Below are positions 23,733 through 35,649 of a DNA stretch of 64,000 nt, in pieces. Numbering within the stretch: position 1 is the first letter of the stretch; each line of letters opens with the position of its first letter. Source of the stretch: Culex pipiens pallens (taxonomy: Eukaryota > Arthropoda > Insecta > Diptera > Culicidae); contig NC_068938.1 in NCBI RefSeq assembly GCF_016801865.2, positions 23,703,158 to 23,767,157 on the forward strand, given 5' to 3'. The notes beneath the pieces are model-generated. The model saw only the letters and a list, made by a program, of their open reading frames with translations. It was not told the DNA's origin and searched no databases. A program made the position numbers and the translations under genes.

Positions 23733-25672
23733 TTTGATTTGATTTGATTTGATTTGATTTGATTTGATTTGATTTGATTTGATTTGATTTGATTTGATTT
23801 GATTTGATTTGATTTGATTTGATTTGATTTGATTTGATTTGATTTGATTTGATTTGATTTGATTTGATTTGATTTGATTTGATTTGATTTGATTTGATTT
23901 GATTTGATTTGATTTGATTTGATTTGATTTGATTTGATTTGATTTGATTTGATTTGATTTGATTTGATTTGATTTGATTTGATTTGATTTGATTTGATTT
24001 GATTTGATTTGATTTGATTTGATTTGATTTGATTTGATTTGATTTGATTTGATTTGATTTGATTTGATTTGATTTGATTTGATTTGATTTGATTTGATTT
24101 GATTTGATTTGATTTGATTTGATTTGATTTGATTTGATTTGATTTGATTTGATTTGATTTGATTTGATTTGATTTGATTTGATTTGATTTGATTTGATTT
24201 GATTTGATTTGATTTGATTTGATTTGATTTGATTTGATTTGATTTGATTTGATTTGATTTGATTTGATTTGATTTGATTTGATTTGATTTGATTGATTTG
24301 ATTTGATTTGATTTGATTTGATTTGATTTGATTTGATTTGATTTGATTTGATTTGATTTGATTTGATTTGATTTGATTTGATTTGATTTGATTTGATTTG
24401 ATTTGATTTGATTTGATTTGATTTGATTTGATTTGATTTGATTTGATTTGATTTGATTTGATTTGATTTGATTTGATTTGATTTGATTTGATTTGATTTG
24501 ATTTGATTTGATTTGATTTGATTTGATTTGATTTGATTTGATTTGATTTGATTTGATTTGATTTGATTTGATTTGATTTGATTTGATTTGATTTGATTTG
24601 TTTTGATTTGATTTGATTTGATTTGATTTGATTTGATTTGATTTGATTTGATTTGATTTGATTTGATTTGATTTGATTTGATTTGATTTGATTTGATTTG
24701 ATTTGATTTGATTTGATTTGATTTGATTTGATTTGATTTGATTTGATTTGATTTGATTTGATTTGATTTGATTTGATTTGATTTGATTTGATTTGATTTG
24801 ATTTGATATGATTTGATTTGATTTGATTTGATTTGATTTGATTTGATTTGATTTGATTTGATTTGATTTGATTTGATTTGATTTGATTTGATTTGATTTG
24901 ATTTGATTTGATTTGATTTGATTTGATTTGATTTGATTTGATTTGATTTGATTTGATTTGATTTGATTTGATTTGATTTGATTTGATTTGATTTGATTTG
25001 ATTTGATTTGATTTGATTTGATTTGATTTGATTTGATTTGAGTTGATTTGATTTGATTTGATTTGATTTGATTTGATTTGATTTGATTGATTTGATTTGA
25101 TTTGATTTGATTTGATTTGATTTGATTTGATTTGATTTGATTTGATTTGATTTGATTTGATTTGATTTGATTTGATTTGATTTGATTTGATTTGATTTGA
25201 TTTGATTTGATTTGATTTGATTTGATTTGATGTGATTTGATTTGATTTGATTTGATTTGATTTGATTTGATTTGATTTGATTTGATTTGATTTGATTTGA
25301 TTTGATTTGATTTGATTTGATTTGATTTGATTTGATTTGATTTGATTTGATTTGATTTGATTTGATTTGATTTGATTTGATTTGATTTGATTTGATTTGA
25401 TTTGATTTGATTTGATTTGATTTGATTTGATTTGATTTGATTTGATTTGATTTGATTTGATTTGATTTGATTTGATTTGATTTGATTTGATTTGATTTGA
25501 TTTGATTTGATTTGATTTGATTTGATTTGATTTGATTTGATTTGATTTGATTTGATTTGATTTGATTTGATTTGATTTGATTTGATTTGATTTGATTTGA
25601 TTTGATTTGATTTGATTTGATTTGATTTGATTTGATTTGATTTGATTTGATTTGATTTGATTTGATTTGATT
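23733..25672. repeat. (GATTT)n pentamer array, about 388 units
   Basis: About 1.94 kb of almost pure 5-bp repeat with only about half a dozen variant units: short units near 24292 and 25086, substitutions near 24601, 24807, 25042 and 25232. It lies wholly inside the LTR element. Because the unit lacks stops on the minus strand, it produces two overlapping open frames of more than 660 codons reading as a five-residue repeat (Lys-Ser-Asn-Gln-Ile). These are artefacts of the array, not genes. Confidence 0.98.
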
Positions 25673-25750
25673 GCCAACAGGGCCACAAGGATGACATTTG
25701 TAGCTATTGCCTAGAATTACAGTGGCTCAGACTTAAAGGGAGCATCTTAA
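25668..25750 (+). pseudogene. Possible gag zinc-knuckle remnant of the LTR element
   Basis: Directly after the pentamer array one + frame reads C-Q-Q-G-H-K-D-D-I-C, which resembles the second half of a retroviral-type CCHC knuckle (G-H-X4-C) with one residue missing. It is cut on its left by the array. The match is short and could be chance; it would fit the interior of the LTR element having originally encoded gag. Confidence 0.25.
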
Positions 25751-26020
25751 AATTACTGCATGAAATGCCAAAAGATGGGAAATAGCCGTTCAAAATGTAA
25801 AACGGAATTGCGATGTCAAGAAATCATTATGTTAGTCTTAAAAGATTGGGTCTGGCCAATTTTAAAATTATTACTGATGCAGAACTAAGAGTAATCGTTG
25901 CTTGTTTTGTAAAATTTACGAAATGTACCTAGTAATAACATTTTTTTCTGATTTGCTAACGTATGAGAAATGTTTTAGTTGAAGAGTTAGTCTAAACAAC
26001 AGAGTACAGGAGCAGGAAAA
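25673..26020 (+). other. Right internal segment of the LTR element, ending in a polypurine tract
   Basis: About 350 bp without an open frame of note. Its last bases, ACAGGAGCAGGAAAA, are purine-rich and abut the right LTR at 26021, the position expected for the plus-strand primer. Confidence 0.6.
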
Positions 26021-26548
26021 TGTCGCAGATAAGGCGTGTGCAGAATATTGGTTCGTTGAATAATAATAGAAGATTTTATGATTTGTTGAAGATCGTATAA
26101 TATTTTAGAGAAATCTGGAATAACCACTTTAAAATGTTAGTACCGAACATCTCTTGGTAAGTCGACATCCACAGTCGACACCACGGTCGACACGCACGCT
26201 GCGAGAGTTGTTCAAGTGTGAGTGAATGGGCTGGGTCGAGTGTGTCTGCGCAACGCGAAGTATTGGTGATGAAAGAAGAGAGCGATAATGCACGATGGAG
26301 CTCGCGACGAGGAGTGGAGAGATGCAATGTGAGAGCAATGACGTTCGTGTGCTCTCGGGGCGATCAAGCTGGGGAAAGTTCATGCATCTTGAGAGAGGTC
26401 TTCAGTCTCGTGTTTAAAGTTGAAGCGAGTGGTCAGTTTTATGCGGAGGGTGGTGGGAACATAAAACTTTAAAAAGAATTTTAATCGCGAGTTATGATGC
26501 GCCATTAGATTTAAGAAAACGTTTCAAAAATTCGCTTAGGTTACCACA
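26021..26548 (+). repeat. Right LTR, 528 bp
   Basis: TGTCGC...TTACCACA. Positions 26021-26408 match the left LTR. 26409-26548 is present only here and ends exactly at the AACAG duplication, so this side appears to be the intact terminus. Confidence 0.85.
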
Positions 26549-27417
26549 AACAGGTACAGTGTGTGCACACCCGTGACTGTTGTTTTTCGCGAGAGCACTT
26601 TTATCTCCCGCGGTTTTATTCCGGCGTCCGAAAGGTGACCCTTCAGGTCGGAGATCGGACGGTCTTGATAACCCTGCAAGACGACCTTAACAGGGGGCTT
26701 CTCGGGGTTGAATGTGTAGAAGTTGAAGTTGCTACGCTTCAATTCTTCAAACACCAGGTCGAAATTCTTTTTGGTCAGTGTGATCACTTGCACTGCCGAC
26801 TTACCGATTTTCAGACAATATCCGAGGCCTTCCAGCAACTCGTCAACATCGTCCGCTAACGTGTCCAAAACAAAAATTGGAGGTGGTCTACGTTCCGCTG
26901 GAGAGTTGTTCTTTTTTGACGTCGGCACTTTTTTCCGTGCACGACCATCATCGTCGTCGTCGTCGTCGGTAGTGCTGCTACCGTCAGAGTTGTTATTTTC
27001 TTCGTCGTCGCTCAGCATCTGGAACTCGTTCCTGATGGGGATGTTGGCGGATGTTGATGTGCCACTGGTCGTGGCACCGGAAGTACCGGAACGGGTTCGC
27101 ACTGGTGATCTCGGAACATATCCGGGATGTAGTAACTTTTTATCGATTCCATCTGCGCTGACGCTCCCCTGCGCGATGGCGGCCGACACGGCGTTGGTTT
27201 GTTTACCTTTTTGCACACGGCCGGTAGACGAACTTCGCGGGTTTTTCGAGGCCGCACTCGAACTGCCACGGCCACGGCCGGCCTTTGGCATGCTGGAGAA
27301 GCAAACTCGCGGGTAACCACAATCAATTACGGCGAAAAAAATCGAAAAAACGATGGAGCACTGAGCACTAGCTGCATGCTCTCGTTCGTACACGGAGGGA
27401 GCTGAACTTTTCAAGAC

Positions 27418-30309
27418 TCTACTGTAAAACTGAAATATTTGAATAATATTTGAAAGTTATTAAAAATCTATCAATACAATTTCACCAGCAAAATAAATCA
27501 CACTTTATTACACAACTCTATCTCCATTACCATCCACCTTCGCAAATTCCTAGCTGACGCCTGCCTGATACCAACTAACGGCAATAAAAAGTCATTATCT
27601 CCTCGTGATAGATGACACTCGACGACTCCATTTTTATAGGATTTGGCACCGAGGAGACCCCGATCCTGGACGGGGCACTCTCAACTCGACGACGGAATTC
27701 CACCGGAGTTTCGTGAAAAATAAACAAAACCTTTAGGCACTCTAGGCACATTTGGAAATAAAAATTTATTTCACGATCGTGTCGTCCCCGCGACGAAACA
27801 ATAAAAATCAATAATCCACCCTCTCGGGCTTTACGAGCTCGGCGACGATTTTAAAGCTCGATATTATGTAAAAAGCGCATGCAAAAGCCGTTGATAACGA
27901 TTGCTTGGCTGCTGGGGAAGAGCTGCTAGAATCGCTGTTTTGCGCAATAACAATTTATCATAAACTGGGGGGGGACTCCCGATTTTTTTTCTCGAAGTGG
28001 AACTTGGAAACAACAATGACTGCCAGAGTGCTACCTGTGTGCTCAGGAGAGTTGGGTTTTGGGGTCTTCCTCGCGGGAGTACAAATCGTGAGCTTCTTCA
28101 GCAGGTCACCTGGCTGGCTGGGGAGCTTGGAAAGTGGGGGGAGATGTATTGTAATAGATTGTAAATTTATAACCTCATTTAGATGCTGTGCCCGGGGATC
28201 TTTTTTTATTGTTTTATTGAAGTCGTAAATATCGAGACACTTTAGTGGTTCATATTTTGTTCTTCCCGTTGGAACTCCAACTCCGGGAGCTAGATCGGGA
28301 CTATTAAGTAGGTTTTATGGGTTCGAGCGCGGTGCTGCGGCAGGTCGACTTACAGCGCAGAACTAGGTAGTCATGTTCAACAACTTAGTGGGGAATGGTC
28401 CTCCGAGCAGAACACCGTCAAGACAGAGGACAAACAACACTTATCGATTCGAATCAAATACACTGATGATTTACATACACTACATAAATCAGATTGGAAG
28501 ATGACCTTTTCTTTGAGGGCAGTCCGATCGAGGTCAATCGACTCGGTGTCCTAGAAAGAGTCCACCCCCGTCTCGAAAGTGCACTAATTGTGCGCCGTGA
28601 GGTAATAAATTTTCCCACAGGGAAAACCAAATCTCTCCCCACAAACGCACCAGACTCTACCTCTGAAGCGCGATGGCTTAAGTCGAGCCACGCCCAGCCG
28701 GTGATTAGCATAATTTCATGCAATTTCGCTGGGCCTTTAAATATCAACTCGTGGTCGTGGAGAGCTTTCTTCCTACTTAACCTTTAAATGGTAGCGCACC
28801 GAGCTGCCGCCACGGCGAAGATCTGCACAACAGGTTGGAGCTGTAGCGAAAGCGTAGAAGGAGTTGGAGTTGTTGTTGAGTTGCGTGTTACACAAGCTTG
28901 CTCACACACTCCATAATTGGTGGGGTCTCTCGCTTAACACGCAGAAAGGTGCCGGCGGCGACGGTGGAGGTTGTGGTGTCGGTGCACATGAAAGTAGTAC
29001 GAGTGACTAGTGTTGAACTAGACTGTAAGGTGTTTTTAGAGGAAATTTGATTTTTGTGGAAATTTATTACCTTTTCAAAGACACTTTCAAAGTTTTGACT
29101 ATTATTTCCAAACATCTAGTAAACAAACAGTTCTCAAAATTTATTGACACCTAAATCATCTTTTCAATACGCGTTTACTCTGCAGCACCTGCCACTAACC
29201 GATGATTTATCCACATTCCTTGAACTAGCCAAAGTCCACGTCCCACCACCCTCGACGACACAATGACCCATCACTTGATTAATGTCCATACACACACTTG
29301 ACATAATGTTCCCTCGCGCGTCCAAACACGACCCTCTTAATCCACTTTTTATTAGCCCATCATCGACCTAGGAGGTCACCCTCACCTTAAAGAGCAGTCG
29401 AAGTCACACCTTAAGTCAGGATTCCTCGGCCGGGGGCGTTCAAAACAAGACATAGACCCTAACAAGAAATCCTGGCCCGTTCGAGACTCCAAACTCCAGG
29501 TGGAAATTTATGTCACCGCTCTCCACCCGACCCTCACCCTCAAGAATCCTGACAGAGAGAGTTGGCAACAAAAGATGCGCGCGCGCGCGTTTCATAAATA
29601 TCCCTCGCCGAGCTTGGAAACAATGTGGAACCTGGACCATGTCCGCGGGAACTCCAACACGGGGAGTCTAGGATTTATCTCCGGGGAATTGGTCCGCAGT
29701 CTTTGCATACTTAAGTCGGTCGTCGTAAATCGCGCCCGTACTCCCCAAGTGGTGCCCGCGCTGTTCTTCACCAGGTTTCGTTGAGCCGCGCTTTGTTTTG
29801 CAACATAGTTCCGAACAGAGTGGCCGCCGAGAAGAAGTGAAAATTAATTTGTCAAATTGTCGTGATATTTATGTGACTAGGAGCCGAACAGTGTCCTGCT
29901 GTGGGGGGAGAGTCGAGGCGGGATTTACGATATGAGCGCAGTTTCATTCATATAAATATATTGGGGAATGTTCTCTGTGGAAATAATCTTTTTGTAGTTT
30001 ATTCTGTTAAACATTGTTAAAATAAATTGCTAAACAATTGCTTGAAACAACTCAAAAATATATTCAAAAAAGGGAAAATTGTCAAATAAACTTGACAATA
30101 GATTTCTTCATAAAGAAAAATTGTGATTTACCATATTTGGAAGGGATAAAAAATAAGCCTAATGACAATCTAGATTTGTAGTTGAAAATGGCCAAACTGG
30201 TACTAACTTTTCCACTAATCATGAACAACTATTCAAAAAAAATATTTCAGTTTGAACCACTTTCATGGGATACTGCAGATTATTTTTTCCATTCACCCAG
30301 CAATGGATT
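27418..30309. other. Gene-free moderate-GC DNA
   Basis: Largely unique sequence. Frames up to about 107 codons on both strands carry no domain I recognise. A short (CG)n run lies near 29577-29589. No RNA gene recognised. Confidence 0.45.
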
Positions 30310-31640
30310 TTATTTATGTTTTTTTGAATTGGCTCAAACTTTGTGGGGACTTTCCTTATGACCACAGAAGCCATTTTGTATCATTAAATGGACCTTTTTG
30401 AAATGTTAGTGTTGATTAAAAGGCAGTGCGTGGCCGAATGGTTACGCTGTCCGCTTTGTAAGTGGATGATTCTGGGTTCGATTCCCTTCTGCTGCAACCT
30501 TCCATCGGATGAGGAAGTAAAATGTCGGTCCCGGCCTTGGTTGTTAGGCCGTTAAGTCATTCCAGGTGTAGGAGTCGTCTCCATGCCATAAGTACAAACA
30601 ACACATCAAACCAAGCCTACTCCGGTGGAATCGCTGGCGGCGGTTGGACTCGTAATCCAAAGGTCGTCAGTTCAAACACTGGGGTGGAAGGTTCCTTGGA
30701 GTAAAAGAGGTTTGGGTGCTCTCCCCATTCAAGCCTTCGGACTCCTAGGTTCAAGCAGAAACTTGCAATAGAGACCACAAAAGACCCGGGGGTCGTTAAT
30801 GTGGATGGTTTGTTTTTGTTTGTTTTGTGTTGATTACAAAATTTTAAAAGAAAATAGAAGAAATCTGAAAATTTCAAAAACGTTAAACTTTTTAACATTG
30901 AACATATAATTATAAACTTATGAGATATTGGTTCAAAAAAATAAAAGATTTTTTAGATGATATTTAAAAAAATGTTTTTTGTTGTTTCTATTTATATTGT
31001 AAACTATGTTTTAATATCCAGAGTTCTCATCATTTATATCTCTTGTACAATTTTATTAAAAAAATCCTCAACTTGAAGTGTATTGCAATAATTTGTAGCA
31101 TTTAATGGCGATGATTTAGAAATTTGGTTTCAAAAGAACTTATATGTAAAATTGAATACCCAATTTAAAGGGGTACTCAGAATTTTTAAAACGTATTTTT
31201 TATCAAAAAATCATAAAAATAGTTTTGAAAAAAATGTTAAAATAGTTTCAAAGATTTTTTTTACATTTTCCATAACTCGAATCAATTGAACCAAATCAAA
31301 TCATTCACATTAACGATCCCCAGGTCCTTTGTGGTCTCTATTGCAAGTTTTTGCTCGAAAAATACTTGAAATGTGCAAAAAAATTCCCATGGATAACAGT
31401 CAAGAAAATTAAACAAATTTTTAAAACTATTTTTAATACTTTTTTATAAATAAAAATACGATTTTTCGAACTTCTGAGATCGTTATCAAATCGGGTGTCA
31501 TAAAAGTTCCTTTGAAACCAAGTTTACAAACCATCACCATTTTAAGCTGCAAATTATTGAAAAATAAGTCTTTTTCGAATGTTTCGAATGTCGGAGAAAC
31601 ATTTTCTGATTTCGTGAGAAATTCGTGGAGACTTACCCAA
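30310..31640. repeat. Diverged copy of repeat family R2, carrying a SINE
   Basis: AACTTTGTGGGGACTTTCC near 30337, GGGGTACTCAGAATTT near 31170, AAATCGGGTGTC near 31486 and GCAAATTATTGAAAAATAAG near 31545 occur in the same order as their counterparts in 13395-13965. The internal palindrome is recognisable but eroded. The SINE at 30419-30826 lies within it. Confidence 0.5.
30419..30826 (+). mobile_element. Dimeric tRNA-derived SINE
   Basis: A 408-bp insertion between perfect 10-bp direct repeats, GTGTTGATTA (30409-30418 and 30827-30836). The first tRNA-like unit has an A-box-like TGGCCGAATGGTTACG at 30431-30446 and a B-box GGGTTCGATTCCC at 30474-30486. A second tRNA-like unit lies at about 30627-30690 (GGTTGGACTCGTAATCCAA and a TCGTCAGTTCAAA B-box-like word). 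Between them is a conserved middle (ATCGGATGAGGAAGTAAAATG, AGGTGTAGGAGTCGTCTCC). The 3' part has AAAGAGGTTTG, CTTCGGACTCCTAG and a T/G-rich tail. Two linked tRNA-related units are the hallmark of the Twin SINEs described in Culex pipiens; I cannot confirm identity to that family. Confidence 0.85.
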
Positions 31641-32460
31641 AAAAAAAATCAGTATTAAATATTCATAGACACAGTTTAAGAAATCGAAAAACTTGATTTA
31701 TTTAGTTCAAACTAAATTTAAAGTGGCTATATCTTAGAAACAATAGAAATTATCAAAAAAAAAAATATCAATAACTACCAAAATTATAAATTGGCGTCGA
31801 ATTTTTTGATCATGCTTTTCTATGGCTTAAAAGTTGCGGTATTCTGTTTCCTAAATCATATCAGAAAATTTCAAAAATTAAAAAAGTATCGATTTTGAGA
31901 AGTAGATTGAAAAAAAGTTATTGAAAAATTGGGAAATATTTTTTCCGTGTACAATTGTTTTCTGAATAGTCCTCAGGCATCGGCAATTATCTCCAACTTT
32001 GCCTAAGACACCAAACCGATCAGAAAAATCCTTCAGAAGATACAGATTGTAGAATATTTACGTACCATTTTTGTATGGAAAACTTTTAAAAATATTGGAG
32101 CCATGAATGTATAACACAGAATGGCTTCTTTGATCATATTTCCAAAAAGTTAAAGCAAAACATGTATTTAAAAAATGCGTAAAATCGGCCGATTTCGTAG
32201 AAAATTGTTGATTTAAATGCTGAAAAAAACAACTTTTCAGCACTCAACATTTTTAAACCAAGACTAACATTTCAAAAGGGCCAAACATTCAATATCACGC
32301 CCTTTTGAAATGTTAGTCTTGATTTGGAATTTTTGAAAATATTGTTTTCGAAAAGATCGAAAAGATTAACATTGTAAATCAGACCATCGGCAACTAGATA
32401 TCGACGTTAGAAAATGTTAGGTTGTTTGGGTAAGACTTAGAAAACATCAATTTTCCGGTT
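31641..32460. other. AT-rich repeat-derived DNA
   Basis: No gene. 31985-32240 contains AAGACACCAAACCGATCAGAAA and ATGGCTTCTTTGATCAT, marking a further eroded copy of family R3. Confidence 0.4.
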
Positions 32461-33240
32461 TTTAAATCATTCCATGGCAATATCTCAGCAACTAAGGGTC
32501 GTATCAACAAAGTTCAAAAAAGCAAAATATAGAGAATTTTCTCAACTTTTTCAAAAAAATATTCATAGAGGGCAAACATGTGCACTTATTTAATAAAATG
32601 AATAACTGCGACTATTTCCAAAACAAAAAAAATTACCTTAAAATGGCTTAAACTTGAAAACTTTATCAAAATTTCACTTAAGTACTTTTTGATTTCAAAT
32701 TTGATTTAGCTTCGAAAAATATAGTGAAAAAATTTTTGCCGCAAAAATTTCGATTTAAAAAAAAATCAGTATGGATTTTAAGATAAATAACACGGGCAAA
32801 GATTTTTTGGACAACCTGGATATTTCTTAAAAGTTGGCATTTGATGTCCCCTAAAACATATCAATAAATAAAACAATTAAAAAATAGTGTTTTTTATTTG
32901 CAAATCAAGTTTCAGTGGCAAAAAGTGAAATTAAAAAACACCAAAAAATGTTTTACCTTGCATCATTTTTTTTCAGTGTAGTCCTTATCCATACCAACAA
33001 ATTTGCCGAAGATATCAATCAACAAATCTCTTCAAAAGATACTGACACATGAATTTTCATGTGTCATTTTTGTATGGACAGCTGCCAAATTTGTAAAGAA
33101 AATCATATGGACAAAGTAATGATGCAAAATGGATTCTTTGGGCATGGCAAAAAAAAGTTTCAGCAGGATTAAAAAATTAAAAAAAAAAATCAAATGACCA
33201 AAATCTGCGAGAATTGCTTTGTTGCAAAACTTGATTTTTT
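32461..33240. repeat. Dispersed repeat family R3, copy 1
   Basis: Colinear with 60150-60930 over about 770 bp. Shared ordered words include AAGTTCAAAAAAGCAAAATAT, AGAATTTTCTCA, GCAC-AATTTA, TATCAAAATTTCACT, AAGTACTTTTTGATT, GTGTAGTCCTTATCCATACC, ACAGCTGCCAAATTTGTA and TTCTTTGGGCAT. No coding frame or termini were recognised, so the element type is unknown. Confidence 0.6.
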
Positions 33241-33940
33241 TCTGCGATGTATCTCCGTATTTGTGCAAATTAATATTAAACACCTCGCGCAAAAATAAAT
33301 CTGCAACTTTTTTGCTTTTGAACAATTTTTTTTAAATATTTTATATCCAAAGTAAAATTTTTTACGGTACTTCAAGAAATCAAGTCTGAACTGTATCATT
33401 ATTATCATCATTTTATTTTATATATTTTTTGATGAATTCAAGTTTTTTTTTAAATTTAGAATTTGTTATTTTCAATTGTTACCACAAATTATTTTCAATA
33501 TCTTCGATGATCGAAATTTTATAATTTATTCAATTAGGAGAAAATTAAGTTTTTCAAAAATTTTAATTTTGCACAATCAACATTAGTGTCAAAACTGAAA
33601 TTTGAACAAATAATTAATTGACAAGTCCTATGCAATACCTTTTATTTGAAAGAGACAACAAATTGATTAGAAAATCCGTTTTCGAGATACAGTTTGTTGA
33701 ATTTGATTTTAGCTTTTTTGTATGGCATGTTAAATTATTTTGCTTATTTTTCAATACAAATCCATTTCAAAAATTTCCTTTCTGCAAAATTATCATGATG
33801 AATTTTGTTCAGAGATTTGAAATTTAAGTTAAGATTTTTATGAACCTTTTTAAAAAAAAAACTTCTGAAATTTCTAATGAAAGCTCCACATATTACAAAC
33901 TTTTTAATATTTTAAAATAATAACCACTTTTTTGTTGTTT
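33241..33940. other. AT-rich DNA without a gene
   Basis: Strongly AT-rich; short frames only. Confidence 0.45.
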
Positions 33941-35649
33941 AAGTACTGGATTGGCAGAGAACTGCTCCTCTCAACCGGAAATTTTGATTTAGATTCCGAA
34001 ACACCGGTTCTCTCCAAACACCAAACACCGCGAGCTATGGAGGATTTACGACCCGCCGGTGGTCCCGCAGAGCTCCAACTCCTCCACAAATCGACCGGGG
34101 CCAAGATTTGCTAGCTAAGAGCGTCATTAGGACAGATGAAGTCATAAATTATCACTCCAGCGCTGGAACAACACCAACCACACACTTGGTCGATCAACAA
34201 CCGTTCAAGGACTCGTCGTCATCCTCAACAAAAAATAAAAGTGCCATAATTGGCGCCAATTTCTCTTACGCGCGAGAAACTTGTTTCCTTATCGGTTGCA
34301 ATTTGGTCAGCATCAGCACCCGTTGCTGATTGCCGAAACCTTCAGTGCAGACAACAGGTTGGAGGACAGGTTGCCCAACGATCGATTACTCAGTGCGTGA
34401 TTACATCAGCGACGGATGCTTTGTCCCATCGCAGTCGGTAATCATCGCGAAATGAGTGAGTGAGGACTCTTTTTTTTCGTACCTTTGTCCTGAGTAATGA
34501 GAAAGATTCCAGCAAAAAAAGTTTCACTCTCACCTTCAACGCTTATTATCAGTCGGGGAAGAAACGTTTACCCCTATACTGGAGTTGTTGACTGTTGTGT
34601 CACCTTGCTTCTGGTGAAGGTGTTTTTATTGTCGAACTATTGAAGAAACGGATTCACCAGGTGAGGAAGTTTTTAGTCATTATTGTGATGGGAATGCCTT
34701 ATGGCTTTGACCACTGTCAAGGTGTACTTTTTATTGACTTCTCAATGATTCGGGTTATTTTAAATATTTTTGATTTTGTTTTTAAATATTTGGAAATAAT
34801 TTTAAACTTTTTCAAAATAACTTGAAACTAGAATAAAAACAACAGATCTTTAAACTTGAGTGTAGGACCCTATTTCACAAGAATTTGTACAAGTTCCTTA
34901 CGAATTATCATGAGATGTCCCCCAGCCAGTGCATTCGCCCCAATCTTCACACCAATGACACGGTGAACGGCATTTCCTCCCAACAATCGAATATTTTCCA
35001 AATATGTAAAGGTTATGGCTCCACTAAAAAATCCATCCATCGCTTCCAAGTCTGGCTGGCAAGCTCCTTCGTGTAATAATTCTTCAAAAACAAACGAAGC
35101 AAAAAAAAACCTTCAGCCCTCGGTGGCCAGCATCCGTACCTGTGCCACACCAACCATACCTGCTGACAGTGAACCTTGTCAGCTGTCGAAGGTTCTTCCA
35201 GGGTGCCGTCCATTCTCCACGCGAGGCGACGTCACCCATTTCCTCTCCTTCACAACCCAGAACCAACTAAACGGATTTGGGCAGTGCCATTGTGGTCGGC
35301 CGATAATCCACTCTCGAAGCCATCAGACGCTGCAGAAAAAAAGCCTCCAACAATGACATTGAATTAAACGGAAAGTCTGTGGCGCAGCAGAAAAAAAAAT
35401 CTCCTCGACGCAATTGCATAATTGACAACCCGAAACGAGAGAGAGAGAGAGAGGGGGTGATTGCTATCAATGAAATTATCAATACCTTGTGCCCATAAAC
35501 AGCGAAATACCTTGCGCGGGCTCCTCTCCGCAGGCTCCGCAGTGGAGGAAAGGCTCAGAAATCATTCCGGATCATAAATCTCGCATTGAAATTCAGGCCT
35601 TTCCAGCTTGATTAAAAGTTTGTGCACGCGCTGCGAGGGCAGGGCCGTA
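33941..35649. other. Gene-free moderate-GC DNA
   Basis: Unique-looking sequence with short overlapping frames on both strands, none recognised. Contains a (GA)n microsatellite at 35437-35453. Confidence 0.45.
35437..35453. repeat. (GA)n microsatellite
   Basis: Uninterrupted GA dinucleotide run of 17 bp followed by a G run. Confidence 0.9.

Larger units (their letters stand above)
23014..26548 (+). mobile_element. Rearranged nonautonomous LTR retroelement inside copy C
   Basis: Starts TGTCGC and ends TTACCACA (TG...CA) and is flanked by a 5-bp duplication, AACAG, at 23009-23013 and 26549-26553; intact copy B has this target word once. The first 388 bp recur at 26021-26408 with a single substitution, as expected of LTRs from a recent insertion. 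A purine-rich tract (AGGAGCAGGAAAA) directly before 26021 fits a polypurine tract and sets the + orientation. The interior has no pol: it is 331 bp of unique DNA, about 1.94 kb of (GATTT)n, and about 350 bp. A 5-bp duplication fits Copia- or BEL/Pao-like integrases; the class is undetermined. Confidence 0.85.
22351..27291 (-). pseudogene. ORF1 (gag) of copy C, interrupted by the LTR element
   Basis: The ATG of the MPKAGRGRG start is at 27289-27291 and the stop at 22351. The N-terminal part (27291 to 26549) carries the basic segment, the seven-Asp run and the start of the PRE_C2HC-like region, then runs into the LTR element and stops within a few codons. The remainder (23013 to 22351) resumes in the same reading frame, with all three cysteine knuckles and the C-terminal module ending IYKG. 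I see no other frameshift or stop in either half, so the insertion appears to be the only disabling lesion. The 23010-22351 part retains an internal Met but lacks the N-terminal half. Confidence 0.85.
22110..27404 (-). mobile_element. Gag-only non-LTR retroelement, copy C, split by an LTR element
   Basis: Minus-strand copy with its 5' end at 27404 and its AATTG-repeat tail at 22110. A perfect 13-bp target-site duplication, AACTTTTCAAGAC, flanks it at 22097-22109 and 27405-27417. Removing the nested LTR element (23014-26548) and one copy of its 5-bp duplication leaves 1755 bp, close to the 1765 bp of copy B, so C was a full-length ORF1-only element when it inserted. It shares with B the 5' UTR, the ORF1 start, the stop-to-3' UTR junction and the tail. 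Confidence 0.92.

Noticed and set aside
23676..25697. Two overlapping minus-strand open frames of more than 660 codons with a five-residue repeat
   Set aside because: They are translations of the (GATTT)n array; the unit has no stop on that strand in any frame. No start context, domain or non-repeat coding part supports a protein.
23014..26548. Autonomous LTR retrotransposon
   Set aside because: No protease, RT, RNase H or integrase frame; the interior is mostly a microsatellite.
30419..30490. tRNA gene
   Set aside because: Boxes A and B are present, but the unit is the head of a SINE with its own target duplication and no complete cloverleaf.
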